Of a DNA stretch of 64,000 nt, positions 1-8,877 are shown piece by piece (the first letter of the stretch is position 1; every line of letters begins with the position of its first letter). Made by a program: the position numbers and the translations under genes. Under the pieces are notes generated by a model. That model had not been told where the DNA came from, made no database searches, and saw nothing but the letters and a program-made list of their open reading frames with translations. Source of the stretch: Hymenobacter sp. YIM 151500-1 (GTDB lineage: Bacteria > Bacteroidota > Bacteroidia > Cytophagales > Hymenobacteraceae); assembly GCF_025979885.1 (NCBI RefSeq), contig NZ_CP110140.1, positions 1 to 64,000 of the forward strand, given 5' to 3'.

Positions 1-485
1 TCGCCGTAGCCAATCAGCTCTTTGGCCCGCTCCACCTTCTGGCGGATGATAAACTTCTCGATGGTGAGGCCCTCGGAAGCGGAGAACAAATGGGAAAGAT
101 AGTGGTAGTCCTTGCCCAGGTGCTCCACCAAATAATCCGAGTAATTCAACAGGCGCGGGCCCGGCGGCGGGTAATGAATTAGGGCCACCAGCAGGGTTTT
201 GATGCGGTCCACGAGTTGGGCGCGGGGGTCTTCCAGCAGTTCGAAACCGGCCTCGTGCAGGCTGGTGCGGATGGCGGCGTAGTCGGGGGCCGCGCCGTCG
301 GGCGTCGATACGTCGGCCTCGCCCAGGGCCACGCGGTGCACGTGCAGGCCCAGCGCCGCCAACTCTTCCTTGACCACCCGGATGCACTGCGGGCACACCA
401 TGTTCTTAATCAGCAGCCGCTGCGAATCGGGCAAGGGCAGTACGTGGGCAACGCTGATGTCCGCTTTCATGGGATGCGTACTCAT
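1..485 (-). CDS. AraC-family regulator with N-terminal HMA-like metal site (3' end outside window)
   Basis: Transcription regulator, probably sensing copper. From the ATG at 485 the protein opens with an HMA-like module whose CxxC lies in NMVCPQCIRVV. It is followed by a linker and the first helix-turn-helix of an AraC DNA-binding domain (the stretch around YHYLSHLFSASEGLTIEKF). The second HTH is beyond position 1. The start codon overlaps the stop of the upstream cupredoxin gene (ATGA at 482-485), so the two are translationally coupled and form an operon with the CopA ATPase. A second family member lies at 13853-14473. Family assignment is firm. Copper as the signal is inferred from the operon. 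Confidence 0.85.
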   Translation of the reverse strand, partial: MSTHPMKADISVAHVLPLPDSQRLLIKNMVCPQCIRVVKEELAALGLHVHRVALGEADVSTPDGAAPDYAAIRTSLHEAGFELLEDPRAQLVDRIKTLLVALIHYPPPGPRLLNYSDYLVEHLGKDYHYLSHLFSASEGLTIEKFIIRQKVERAKELIGYG

Positions 486-859
486 TTCACGACTAGGCTG
501 CCCCGCAGCATGCCCATGCCGCAGGTAAACTCGAACTTGCCCGTCTGCTGCGGCAGCAGTTCCACCAGGGTGGTTTTGAAGGCCGGCAGGTCGCGGCGAA
601 TGTTGAAATCGGGCATCAGCAACTCCTCCGAACAGCTGTTTTCTTCGTCGCGGTAGAAGCTCAGCTGCACGGGCTTGCCGTGCTCCACCTCGATGACATC
701 GGGCGAGTAGCCGCCTTTTACGGTAATGGCGACTTCCTGCACGCCCCCCGAGGTGGACACAGCGCTGGCCGTTTGGCGGGCCGAAAAGAAAAAGTACCAC
801 AGCACGAAGGCAGCCAAGCCGACGCCGGCGATGGTCACGATGAGGGCAGTCGCATCCAT
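482..859 (-). CDS. Membrane-anchored cupredoxin-domain protein
   Basis: Small periplasmic copper-binding protein of 125 aa. One N-terminal transmembrane anchor (about residues 5-27) is followed by a single cupredoxin fold. Candidate ligands are the Cys in ENSCSEELLMPDF, and the Cys and Met residues of the closing FTCGMGM loop. Proteins of this type often sit beside CopA ATPases in Bacteroidota and may hand copper to or from the pump; that role is inference. It starts 12 nt after the CopA stop and overlaps the AraC regulator by 4 nt, so all three are probably co-transcribed. Confidence 0.85.
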   Translation of the reverse strand: MDATALIVTIAGVGLAAFVLWYFFFSARQTASAVSTSGGVQEVAITVKGGYSPDVIEVEHGKPVQLSFYRDEENSCSEELLMPDFNIRRDLPAFKTTLVELLPQQTGKFEFTCGMGMLRGSLVVK

Positions 860-871
860 GGCAAAGAAGAA

Positions 872-3136
872 TTAGTGATGATTGAAGGCGCGCAAGCGCA
901 GCGAGTTGGTCAGCACCGATACCGAGCTCAGGGCCATGGCCCCGGCGGCCAGCATGGGCGAGAGCAGAATGCCGAAGAAGGGGTAGAGCAGGCCGGCCGC
1001 AATGGGAATACCCAGCGTGTTGTAGATAAAGGCGAAGAACAGGTTCTGCTTGATGGTGCGGATGGTTTGCCGGCTCAGCTCAATGGCCGTCACGACCCCG
1101 CGCAGGTCGGAGCGCATGAGCGTGATGCCGGCGGCTTCCATGGCCACGTCCGTGCCCGAGCCGATGGCTAGTCCAATGTCGGCCTGGGCCAGCGCCGGGG
1201 CGTCGTTGATGCCGTCGCCTACCATGGCCACGGTGCGGCCCTCGCCCTGCAGCTCCTTTACCTTGCCGGCCTTGTCCTGAGGCAGCACCTCGGCGAAGTA
1301 GCGCCTGATGCCCACCTGACCGGCCACCTGGGCCGCCGTCTGCGGGTTGTCGCCCGTCATCATCACTACCTCGATACCCAGGGCTTGCAGCTGCTTGATG
1401 GCGGCAGCCGAGGAGTCGCGCACAGTATCGGCCACGCCGACCAAGCCAACGGCCTGCCCGGCCACGGCCACATAAAGCACGGTCTTGGCCTGGGCCAGCA
1501 GGTGCTCGGCCTGGGCGAGCAGTTCGGGTGAAAGTTGCACCCCTTCTTCGGTAAGCAGACGGCGGTTGCCGATAAGCACCGCCTGGCCGTCTACAGTAGC
1601 AGCGGCACCCTTGCCCTCCACAGCCCGGAAACTGGTGGCCGCTAGGCTGCCCGCGCCCTGCGCGTTGGCGTAGCGCACCACGGCTTCAGCCAGCGGGTGC
1701 TCACTCTGCCGCTCGACGGCGGCCACCAATTGCAGCAAGCGCGCTGGCTCCTGGTCCGGGGCGACGAAGTCGGTCACGGCCGGCTCGCCGCGGGTAATGG
1801 TGCCGGTTTTATCGAGCAGCACGGTGTTCACCTGATAGGCTTTTTCCAGCGCCTCGGCGTTGCGAATCAGCACGCCGTGCTCGGCACCTTTACCGGTGCT
1901 CACCATGATGGCCGTGGGCGTGGCCAGCCCCAGCGCGCAGGGGCAGGCAATGATGAGCACGGCCACAAAGTTGACCAAGGCTAGCGGCAGGCGGTGCTCT
2001 ACGGGCGCGAGGTCAAACCAGAGCACGAAGGTGAGAATGGCAATGACCACCACCGTGGGCACGAAGATGGCACTGACCTTGTCGGCCAGGCGCTGAATAG
2101 GGGCGCGGCTACCCTGGGCGTCTTCCACCAGCTTCACAATCTGCGAGAGCATGGTATCGGCGCCTACTTTGGTCACCCGGAAGCGGAACGAGCCGGTCTT
2201 GTTGAGCGTGGCCCCGAAAACCGGGTCGCCGGTTTGCTTCTGCACCGGCAGGCTTTCGCCCGTGAGCATGGCCTCGTCGAGCGCCGAACTGCCTTCCGTA
2301 ATCAGGCCGTCGGTGGCCACCTTCTCGCCCGGCCGCACCACCACGATGTCGCCCAGCTGCACCTGCTCAATGGGCACGTCCACTTCGGCCCCGTCGGGAC
2401 GGACCACGCGGGCGGTCTTGGCCTGCAGGCCCATCAGGCTCCGAATGGCGGCCGAAGTTTGCGTTTTGGCGCGCATCTCCAGCACCTTACCCAGCAGAAT
2501 CAGGGCGATGATGGTGGCCGTGGTGTCGTAGTACACCTCCGGCATCAGGCCCCGGCTCGTGAAAAAGCCGGGTACCACGGTGGCCGCCACGCTATACAGG
2601 AAAGCGGCTCCGGTGCCCACGGCAATCAGCGTGTCCATGTTGGCCGCGCGGTGCTTGAAGCCGTTCCAGGCCGACTCGTAGAACTCGCGCCCGCTGTAGA
2701 GCAGTACCGGCAGCGTGAGCATCAGCAAGGCGTAGTTGAGCCACTGCATGTTCACGCGCGCCATCATGGCCGGCCAAAGCATGAGCATGCTCAGGGGCAT
2801 AATGATAACGGCCAAGCCCACGGCCACCCAGAAGCGGCGCTTGAGTTTCTGGTAGGCCAGGGCCTTTTGGCGGTCAATCTCGGCACTGCGCTCGGCGGCG
2901 CTGGTGTCGGGGGCACGCTCGGCCACGCCGTAGCCAGCGTTGATGACGGCTTGCTTCAGGGTGGCCGGCGAGGCTTGCGCGGGCTCATAGTCCACCGTGG
3001 CCTTCTCGGTGGCAAAGTTGACCATGGCCCGCTGCACGCCCGGCGTGCGGCTCAGCGACTTCTCCACGAACGCCGCGCACGAAGCGCAGGTCATGCCTTC
3101 AATGTCGAGGGTTTCGGTCTTGGTGGTCGGCTCCAT
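872..3136 (-). CDS. copA: Copper-exporting P1B-type ATPase CopA
   Basis: Inner-membrane ATP-driven pump that exports Cu(I) from the cytoplasm. One N-terminal HMA domain carries GMTCASC near residues 13-20. The membrane metal site ACPCALG is near residue 397, and the phosphorylation loop DKTGT is near residue 439. The nucleotide-binding and hinge motifs include MVGDGINDAPALA. Length (754 aa) is normal for the family. An in-frame TTG at 3157 would add seven residues, but the ATG at 3136 fits the domain start better. First gene of a leftward operon with the cupredoxin and the AraC regulator. Confidence 0.95.
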   Translation of the reverse strand: MEPTTKTETLDIEGMTCASCAAFVEKSLSRTPGVQRAMVNFATEKATVDYEPAQASPATLKQAVINAGYGVAERAPDTSAAERSAEIDRQKALAYQKLKRRFWVAVGLAVIIMPLSMLMLWPAMMARVNMQWLNYALLMLTLPVLLYSGREFYESAWNGFKHRAANMDTLIAVGTGAAFLYSVAATVVPGFFTSRGLMPEVYYDTTATIIALILLGKVLEMRAKTQTSAAIRSLMGLQAKTARVVRPDGAEVDVPIEQVQLGDIVVVRPGEKVATDGLITEGSSALDEAMLTGESLPVQKQTGDPVFGATLNKTGSFRFRVTKVGADTMLSQIVKLVEDAQGSRAPIQRLADKVSAIFVPTVVVIAILTFVLWFDLAPVEHRLPLALVNFVAVLIIACPCALGLATPTAIMVSTGKGAEHGVLIRNAEALEKAYQVNTVLLDKTGTITRGEPAVTDFVAPDQEPARLLQLVAAVERQSEHPLAEAVVRYANAQGAGSLAATSFRAVEGKGAAATVDGQAVLIGNRRLLTEEGVQLSPELLAQAEHLLAQAKTVLYVAVAGQAVGLVGVADTVRDSSAAAIKQLQALGIEVVMMTGDNPQTAAQVAGQVGIRRYFAEVLPQDKAGKVKELQGEGRTVAMVGDGINDAPALAQADIGLAIGSGTDVAMEAAGITLMRSDLRGVVTAIELSRQTIRTIKQNLFFAFIYNTLGIPIAAGLLYPFFGILLSPMLAAGAMALSSVSVLTNSLRLRAFNHH

Positions 3137-3322
3137 AACTAGTAGGTTATTACGCAATTACTAGGACCAGCTACGCAGTAGCCAAGGCCCATAATCACCC
3201 TACAAAGGAACGGCCCTCTGTGAAGGAAGTTGGTACTAAATACCGCCTCAGATTTGCATAATTTGACGGCTGGCCGGGTCCGTGATATACGCTTTTGTTT
3301 CTAGGTAATTATTGAATACAGG

Positions 3323-4129
3323 ATGAATACATTTGAGTATAGTTCCGCTCAACCATCTTACCCCCCTGTAATGCCCACCAGGAAGAAGTTACCCCAGTAT
3401 GAGAGAAGAGTCGTTGCTTTCATCGACATTTTAGGATTTAAAAATTTTCTGGGCAAAGGAGGTGATGCCTCTTTTAACACCATCTACAATGCTTTAGCGG
3501 AGCTTCAAGACCGATTTGCCAAACCAATGCAAGGGTGGAGCACCGGAGCTAAGAAGGCGCTAAACATTAATACACAAGCACTACAAGTATCTGACTGTCT
3601 AATCATATCCCGGTTAGCTGAAGAGAAGGGAGGAGTACAGTCAATGCTTTTCGATTGCGCCTATGCCATACATACCCTGATACGTCATGGCTTTCTATGC
3701 CGTGGTGCCATCAAGGTCGGGGAGATGTACCATAACGGTAATATGTTGTTTGGTGAAGCCTATGTAAGGGCGTACCTGGCTGAGGAATCAGAACGTCTCC
3801 CTATTATCAAATTCGATTCTGAGCTATTTGATTTAGCCCGGCAATACCCAGCACCAAGCAATGAAGGGTTTGGGAGTTGGGAAGAGAATTTCGTCCGTCA
3901 GAATTGCAAGCAGTTGATGACTGATACTTACTATCTGGACTATTTCACGGATTATGATGACCGGTTTGGGCCTGGTGAGGGGGAAGCATCTGTGCACTAT
4001 CATGCACTCAGGCAGATAATCGTCAATGGATTAGCATTGGGTAAAAATGCGAGTCCCTATGAGAAGTTCCGATGGGCCGCCGACCAGTTCAACTTGAGCG
4101 CAAACCGCTTTCAACTCCCTCCCATTTAA
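3323..4129 (+). CDS. Class III nucleotide-cyclase-like protein, orphan
   Basis: A soluble 268-aa protein whose core resembles a class III nucleotidyl cyclase domain. The first strand is VVAFIDILGF with Asp35. The second metal-binding position is in LQVSDCLIIS with Asp91. A later RGAIKVGEMY...FGEAYVRAYLAE stretch matches the part that shapes the nucleotide pocket. Both metal Asp positions are present, so activity is possible. The gene is visibly AT-richer than the metal operons on either side and has no operon partner, which suggests separate acquisition. Some bacterial proteins with this fold make cCMP or cUMP in Pycsar defence, but no effector gene is adjacent. Product and role are unknown. 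Confidence 0.55.
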   Translation: MNTFEYSSAQPSYPPVMPTRKKLPQYERRVVAFIDILGFKNFLGKGGDASFNTIYNALAELQDRFAKPMQGWSTGAKKALNINTQALQVSDCLIISRLAEEKGGVQSMLFDCAYAIHTLIRHGFLCRGAIKVGEMYHNGNMLFGEAYVRAYLAEESERLPIIKFDSELFDLARQYPAPSNEGFGSWEENFVRQNCKQLMTDTYYLDYFTDYDDRFGPGEGEASVHYHALRQIIVNGLALGKNASPYEKFRWAADQFNLSANRFQLPPI

Positions 4130-4167
4130 ACATAACAACCCTTACAAAATCACGCAGGACACTTACA

Positions 4168-4348
4168 TAATTTTGCGTTCGGGTGCTGTCTGCCGTTCAC
4201 CCACGGCTTGAGCAAACCGCTCTGAGATGCTCATTAGCGGCATTTTATCCTGTTGCCCATACCCGCCGGTGCTGGCTTCCGGAACCATCCGGCAACTTTG
4301 GGGGTACAGTATCCGTCACGCTTCTTCCGTAGGATAATCCTAATTTTG
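4168..4348 (+). promoter_or_regulatory. Two Bacteroidota-type -7 boxes ahead of the metal operon
   Basis: TAATTTTG occurs twice, at 4168-4175 and 4341-4348, each matching the Bacteroidota -7 consensus TAnnTTTG. The second is 20 nt before the ATG at 4369 and would give a short leader. No convincing -33 TTG is seen at the right distance from either, so activity is inferred from the -7 element only. The DNA between holds no gene that I can support. Confidence 0.4.
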
Positions 4349-4368
4349 CGGTTGCCTAGTGCCCTGTT

Positions 4369-4836
4369 ATGTTCCGTAGCCTCTTCCCCTTCCGCCGTTT
4401 GCTGGCGACGAGCTTCCTGCTCGTCTTCGTCAACGTGTTCGTAGGGCAGTGCTGGTGCGCTACGATGAACCCCGGCCCAGCCGCACCGCAGCTGGCCCAC
4501 CACTCGGCAGCCAAGAAGCCGACGCATCCGGGCTGCCACGGTCACGGCGCCCCGGCCGACAACCTCGCCAAGCACAAAGGGCATTCGCCCAAAGGCACCA
4601 CCAGCCACGACTGCTGCAAAGACAAGTCGGCCTCGCTGCTTTCGTCCCTTACTTCCCCGGCGCAGAAGCAACTGCTTGTGCCCGCCCCGGCCGTGTTGCC
4701 CACGGCCATCGAGTTTCATTTCCGGCCGGCGGCCGGCAAGTGGGACCGCACCCGCGCGGTAACCTTGGTGCCTCGGGGGCACCTGCCGCCTAAAATACCC
4801 GACATCCGTATTTTCATTCGGTCCCTGACTGTCTGA
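4369..4836 (+). CDS. Small secreted His/Cys-rich protein heading the metal operon
   Basis: 155 aa with an N-terminal signal or anchor segment (residues about 8-28, ending near GQCWCAT). A His/Lys-rich stretch follows, then the motif TSHDCCKDK and a hydrophobic C-terminal part with PPKIPDIRIFIRSLTV. The order His-x-Cys, Cys-Cys, Pro-Pro resembles the small envelope family called HYC_CC_PP in Bacteroidota; this match is from memory and not certain. The His and Cys content suggests metal binding in the periplasm. First gene of the rightward operon, 126 nt before the next small gene. Confidence 0.65.
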   Translation: MFRSLFPFRRLLATSFLLVFVNVFVGQCWCATMNPGPAAPQLAHHSAAKKPTHPGCHGHGAPADNLAKHKGHSPKGTTSHDCCKDKSASLLSSLTSPAQKQLLVPAPAVLPTAIEFHFRPAAGKWDRTRAVTLVPRGHLPPKIPDIRIFIRSLTV

Positions 4837-4861
4837 TTCTTCCGACGCGCTAAGGCTCGCG

Positions 4862-4896
4862 CCGGCATAGCTGTGCTATGTCCGGGGCGGGCCTTT
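4862..4896 (+). terminator. Hairpin with short T-run, possible partial terminator
   Basis: CCGGCATAGC at 4862-4871 pairs with GCTATG plus CCGG at 4875-4885 across a 3-nt loop, with one bulged base. A GC-rich stretch and only four T residues (4893-4896) follow. It lies between the leading secreted protein and the rest of the operon, so it could reduce but probably not stop transcription. Confidence 0.4.
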
Positions 4897-4962
4897 TCGT
4901 TTGCTTGTCGGCGCGGCTAGGCCGCCCACTCCCTCCCTTTTCTGGTATTTCCCTCCCCAACG

Positions 4963-5094
4963 ATGAAGAGTTGTTGCCAGGAGGCCGGTACACCGCCTCC
5001 CTCGGGGCCGGGCCGTCGCTGGCTCTCCTACCTACTCTACGCCGTGGTAGCTGCCGCGCTGGGCTTCGTGCTCTGGCAGCAGTGGCAGGCGTAG
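4963..5094 (+). CDS. 43-aa single-pass membrane protein with N-terminal Cys-Cys
   Basis: A short ORF beginning MKSCCQEAG, with a Pro/Gly-rich linker, then one transmembrane helix (LSYLLYAVVAAALGFVLW) and a Trp/Gln tail. It lies in the operon direction, 45 nt before the next lipoprotein gene. The Cys pair on the cytosolic side could bind a soft metal. Similar tiny proteins are found in Bacteroidota metal operons as far as I recall. Function unknown. Confidence 0.55.
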   Translation: MKSCCQEAGTPPPSGPGRRWLSYLLYAVVAAALGFVLWQQWQA

Positions 5095-5139
5095 CCGCCG
5101 GGCGCTAACGCCCCTTTTCTTCCCATCACATTCTAGGTC

Positions 5140-6081
5140 ATGAACCGCCTTCTCATCCCCGCGCTGGTCGCCGCCAGCCTGTTTACCGCCGTGAGCTGCT
5201 CCTCCGATTCCGCGAGCAGCAACGCCAACAATACCGTTACGACTTCTGCGGGCCCCGACTCCACGGCCGGGCACGCCGGGGGCCACACCTACGCCTGCCC
5301 CATGCACCCGGAGGTGACCAGCACCAAGCCCGGCGAGAAATGCCCCAAGTGCGGCATGGCGCTGGTGCACAACGACCAGGTCAGCAACGGCAAGAGCTAT
5401 CAGATGAAGTTCGAGCCCCAGCCGATGCAGCTGGTAGCTGACCAGCCCGCTACGCTCACGTATACCCCGCAGGAAGTTGGCCACGAGGCGGCCCCGGTGC
5501 CGCTGGCCGTGGTCCACGAAAAGAAGATTCACCTCATCGTCGTCCGCAAAGACCTCTCGGCCTTCTATCACGAGCACCCCGAATTCACGGCCGACGGCAA
5601 CTACAAAGTGCCGTTCACTTTCGCCAAGGGCGGCGACTACGTGCTGTTTCAGGATTACACGCCCGCCGGCGCCGGGCATCAGCTGGGCCGCCAGGTAGTG
5701 AGCGTGCAGGGGCCGAAATACACGCCCGTCAAGTTCAGCAAGGACCAGCTGCAGTGGCAGCAGGATGGCTACCAGGCTACGCTGGCCTTTGACAAGGAGC
5801 TGAAGGTAGGCCAGCTGCTGGGCATGAAAATCACGCTGAGCAAGAACGGCCAGCCCGTAACGGACCTCGACAACTACCTCGGGGCGCTGGGCCACGTGGT
5901 GGTCATCAGCGAGGACACGGAGAACTACCTGCACGTGCACCCCAACGAGCAAGCCGACAAGGGCCCGGTCATCGGCTTCAACACCAACTTCGAAAAGCCC
6001 GGCCTGTACCGCGTGTTCCTGCAGTTCAACCACGGCGGGCAGATTCACACCGGTGATTTTACCATCAACGTGAAGGCCTAA
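5140..6081 (+). CDS. Lipoprotein with heavy-metal-binding (CPMHP) domain
   Basis: 313 aa. The signal peptide ends in a lipobox near SLFTAVSC, so the protein is probably anchored in the envelope. Residues about 50-75 form the short metal-binding domain YACPMHPEV...KCPKCGMAL. The remaining 230 residues are beta-rich, with repeated His (AFYHEHPEF, LGHVVVI, YLHVHPNEQ, HGGQIHTGDF) that could also bind metal. Likely a periplasmic copper or zinc binding/transfer protein. Neighbours at 6129 and 7003 share the CPMHP-type domain. Confidence 0.8.
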   Translation: MNRLLIPALVAASLFTAVSCSSDSASSNANNTVTTSAGPDSTAGHAGGHTYACPMHPEVTSTKPGEKCPKCGMALVHNDQVSNGKSYQMKFEPQPMQLVADQPATLTYTPQEVGHEAAPVPLAVVHEKKIHLIVVRKDLSAFYHEHPEFTADGNYKVPFTFAKGGDYVLFQDYTPAGAGHQLGRQVVSVQGPKYTPVKFSKDQLQWQQDGYQATLAFDKELKVGQLLGMKITLSKNGQPVTDLDNYLGALGHVVVISEDTENYLHVHPNEQADKGPVIGFNTNFEKPGLYRVFLQFNHGGQIHTGDFTINVKA

Positions 6082-6128
6082 CGCGCGCCACACCGCTCAT
6101 TTTTCACTTTCAACCCAACCCAAACCCC

Positions 6129-6962
6129 ATGAAAAAGTCTGCATTGTTCCTCGCCACTCTTTGTTCGAGCGCCCTGCTGCTGGGTAGCTGCAACTCCGAT
6201 AAAAATGCCGATACCACGGCGGCAACCACCTCGGCCCCGGCCGATTCTGCGGCCGCCAGCGGCGAAATGGCCGGCATGGACCATGCCGGTATGAACCACG
6301 CCGGCACGGGTGCGGCCGCGGCTTCGCCCCTGATGGCTTCGATGGATGAGATGATGGCCAAGATGGACGCCATGAAGCCGAAAGGCAACACCGACCACGA
6401 CTTTGCCCACATGATGATGGAGCACCACAAGGGCGCCGTTGCCATGGCCGACATCGAGTTGCGCGACGGTAAAGACGCCACCATGCGCCAGATGGCCGAG
6501 AAAATTAAAGCCGACCAGCAGAAGGAAATCGGGGAGCTGGAGCCCATTGCCGAGCGCCTCGACGCCGCCCCGACCAACTACAAGCCCCAGGACCCGGCCG
6601 ACCCCTTCACCGCCCAGATGAAGACGTCCATGGACCACATGATGAAGAACATGCCCACGCTGGTGGCTGACCCGGACATGAACTTCAACATGCTCATGAC
6701 GGTGCACCACCAAAGCGCGATGGACATGGCCGAAGCAGAGCTGGCCCACGGCAAGGACACCAAGCTTAAGGAGATGGCGCAGAAAATGATTGACGCCCAG
6801 AAGAAGGAAATCGAGCAGTTCAAAGCCTGGCACGCCAAGAATGCCGACAAGATGAAGCCTACCGCAGCCGTGTACGAGTGCCCGATGGGCTGCGAAGGCA
6901 GCCAAAGCACCAAGCCGGGCAAATGCCCGACCTGCGAAATGGAATTGGTTAAGAAAGCCTAA
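6129..6962 (+). CDS. DUF305 lipoprotein with C-terminal heavy-metal-binding domain
   Basis: 277 aa. The signal peptide has a lipobox near LLLGSCNSD. Two DUF305-type halves follow. The first carries HDFAHMMMEHHKGAVAMA and the second MLMTVHHQSAMDMAEAEL, both Met/His-rich helical segments typical of four-helix copper-binding proteins. The C-terminus is a CPMHP-like domain with altered spacing, YECPMGCEGSQ...CPTCEMELV. Role inferred as periplasmic copper binding. Follows the previous gene by 47 nt in the same operon. Confidence 0.85.
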   Translation: MKKSALFLATLCSSALLLGSCNSDKNADTTAATTSAPADSAAASGEMAGMDHAGMNHAGTGAAAASPLMASMDEMMAKMDAMKPKGNTDHDFAHMMMEHHKGAVAMADIELRDGKDATMRQMAEKIKADQQKEIGELEPIAERLDAAPTNYKPQDPADPFTAQMKTSMDHMMKNMPTLVADPDMNFNMLMTVHHQSAMDMAEAELAHGKDTKLKEMAQKMIDAQKKEIEQFKAWHAKNADKMKPTAAVYECPMGCEGSQSTKPGKCPTCEMELVKKA

Positions 6963-7002
6963 CCCGCGGCCCTGCGCCCACTACCCTCAGTACCCCAGTA
7001 CC

Positions 7003-7536
7003 ATGCATGTTTTCCGCTCTCTCCTAGCCGGCCTGGTTTTCCTGGCCGCTGCTCCCCTGGCCGCGCACGCGCAGCAGCACGCCGAAATGGCGGCCGGCGA
7101 AACCCACGCCCACGTGGCCCCGCACGGGGGCGTGGTCCGCTCGGCCAGCCCCTACCACCTCGAACTAGTGGCCCAGCCCACCGAGCTGGCGTTTTACCTG
7201 CTAGGGGCCAAGATGAGCCCCGTGCCCAACAAGGGCATGAAAGGCTCGGTAATGGTGCAGCAAACCAACAACGCCACCGCCACGCTTCCGCTCGCCCTGG
7301 CCGGGGATGACCACCTCACGGCCAAGCTGCCCGCCGGGGCCAAGGTGCGCACGGCCATCGTCACCCTCACCACCGCCGACGGTAAGACGATGACGGTCCG
7401 CTTTGAAAAGCTGGACGAAGCCCGCGGACACCAGGCCGTGGGGGCGGCCTACACCTGCCCCATGCACCCAGACGTGGCCGCTGCGCAACCTGGCAAATGC
7501 CCCAAATGCGGCATGGCCCTGGTTAAAAAATCCTAG
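7003..7536 (+). CDS. Secreted protein with C-terminal CPMHP heavy-metal-binding domain
   Basis: 177 aa with a cleavable signal peptide ending near AHAQQHA. A His-rich N-terminus (ETHAHVAPHGG) and a beta-rich middle region precede a C-terminal domain YTCPMHPDV...KCPKCGMALVKKS. This is the third consecutive gene with this domain, here at the C-terminus rather than the N-terminus. Probably a periplasmic metal carrier working with the efflux system that follows. Confidence 0.8.
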   Translation: MHVFRSLLAGLVFLAAAPLAAHAQQHAEMAAGETHAHVAPHGGVVRSASPYHLELVAQPTELAFYLLGAKMSPVPNKGMKGSVMVQQTNNATATLPLALAGDDHLTAKLPAGAKVRTAIVTLTTADGKTMTVRFEKLDEARGHQAVGAAYTCPMHPDVAAAQPGKCPKCGMALVKKS

Positions 7537-7632
7537 CCGTGGCGCGGCCAGCCCGGTCGCATTTCCTATCACGAGTTCCCGTCTGCCCACCGGCATGCGC
7601 CGGTGGGCCGCCTCGGAGCCCACCCCTTGCTC

Positions 7633-8877
7633 ATGAATCACCTTCCCCTTTGCTTTCGCCTGCCCGGCCTGGCCGTGCTCCTGCTGCTGCTCGGGCTGCG
7701 GGCCCCCGCGCGGGCGCAGCAGGTAGTCGTACGGCTGGACAGTGCCGAACAGCAGGCCCTGCGCCAGCACCCGCGCCTACGCCAGTCGGCCCAGGAAATT
7801 GAGGAGCAGCGCGCCCTCAAGCGCGGCAGCTTTTCGCCCACCAACCCCGACTTCTTGTTTTCGGCGCCCACGGGCGAGCGGTGGGCCCCGGGGGTGGTGC
7901 AAACCATTGACCTGCCCACGGTGTATCGCCGGCAAGCCAAGGTTGCCCAGGCGGGCATCACCCTGGCCGAGCGGGGCCTAGACGTGAACCGCGCCACCGT
8001 GCGCCGCGACGTGCGCCAGGCGTACTTGCGCCTGCAGTTTGCCGAAGCGCAGGTGCGCCAGCTGACCTACCAGGACAGCCTGTTTCAGAACCTGCGGCAA
8101 GCCACGGAACGCCTGTTCAAAGCCGGTGAGGTAACGGCGCTGCAGCGGGTGAGCACCGACGCGGAAGCCCAGCAGGTGCGCAACCAGCTGGAGCAAGCCC
8201 GCGTGGACCAGCGCTCGGCCCAGCGGCGGCTGGGCCTGCTGCTGGGGCAGCCCGACGCCGACCTGGCCACCGAAACCGACCTGCGCCAAACCGGGCCGGA
8301 GCTGGCCCGCACCGGCGCCGAGCTGCTGGCCACGCTGCCCAGCCAGGACAGTGCGGCCGTGGCGCTGAGCCCCACGCTGGCCTACTACGGCCAGAACGTA
8401 GCCCTCAGCCAGTCGGGCATCAGCCTGGTGCGGGCCCGGCGCGCGCCGGCGCTGACGCTGGGCTATCAGAATCAGGCGTATGAGAACTCCGTGGTCAAGT
8501 ACCGCTTTCAGTTCGGGGTGTCGGTGCCCATCTGGTTCTGGACCTACCGCTCGCAGCTGCAGGCCGCCACGGCCCGCAGCAAGGCCGCCCAGGCCCAGCT
8601 GCAGGTGCAGCGCCTCGACCTGAACACCCAGTACCAGCAGGCCCTGGCCGATACGCGCAAGTTTGCCGCCTCGCTCACGTACTACGAGCAGACCGGCCTG
8701 CCCCAGTCGCGGGCCATCATCAGCCAGTCGCAGCGCCTGTTCAAGGCCGGCGAAATCAGCTACCTGGTGCTGATTCAGAGCCTCAACCAGGCTTTCACCA
8801 TCCAAAATACCTACCTGACTACCATCCGGGATTACAGTCAGGCCATCGTTGAACTTAACTACCTGCGGGGACAATAA
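7633..8877 (+). CDS. TolC-family outer-membrane efflux protein (CusC/CzcC-like)
   Basis: Outer-membrane channel of a heavy-metal RND system. From the ATG at 7633 the protein is 414 aa with a signal peptide ending near PARAQQ. It has the two long helical repeats of TolC proteins (for example around QATERLFKAGEVTAL and SQRLFKAGEISYL, the repeated F-K-A-G-E turn). An upstream GTG at 7603 is also in frame but would precede the signal peptide. The stop overlaps the next start (TAATG at 8875-8879). Confidence 0.88.
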   Translation: MNHLPLCFRLPGLAVLLLLLGLRAPARAQQVVVRLDSAEQQALRQHPRLRQSAQEIEEQRALKRGSFSPTNPDFLFSAPTGERWAPGVVQTIDLPTVYRRQAKVAQAGITLAERGLDVNRATVRRDVRQAYLRLQFAEAQVRQLTYQDSLFQNLRQATERLFKAGEVTALQRVSTDAEAQQVRNQLEQARVDQRSAQRRLGLLLGQPDADLATETDLRQTGPELARTGAELLATLPSQDSAAVALSPTLAYYGQNVALSQSGISLVRARRAPALTLGYQNQAYENSVVKYRFQFGVSVPIWFWTYRSQLQAATARSKAAQAQLQVQRLDLNTQYQQALADTRKFAASLTYYEQTGLPQSRAIISQSQRLFKAGEISYLVLIQSLNQAFTIQNTYLTTIRDYSQAIVELNYLRGQ

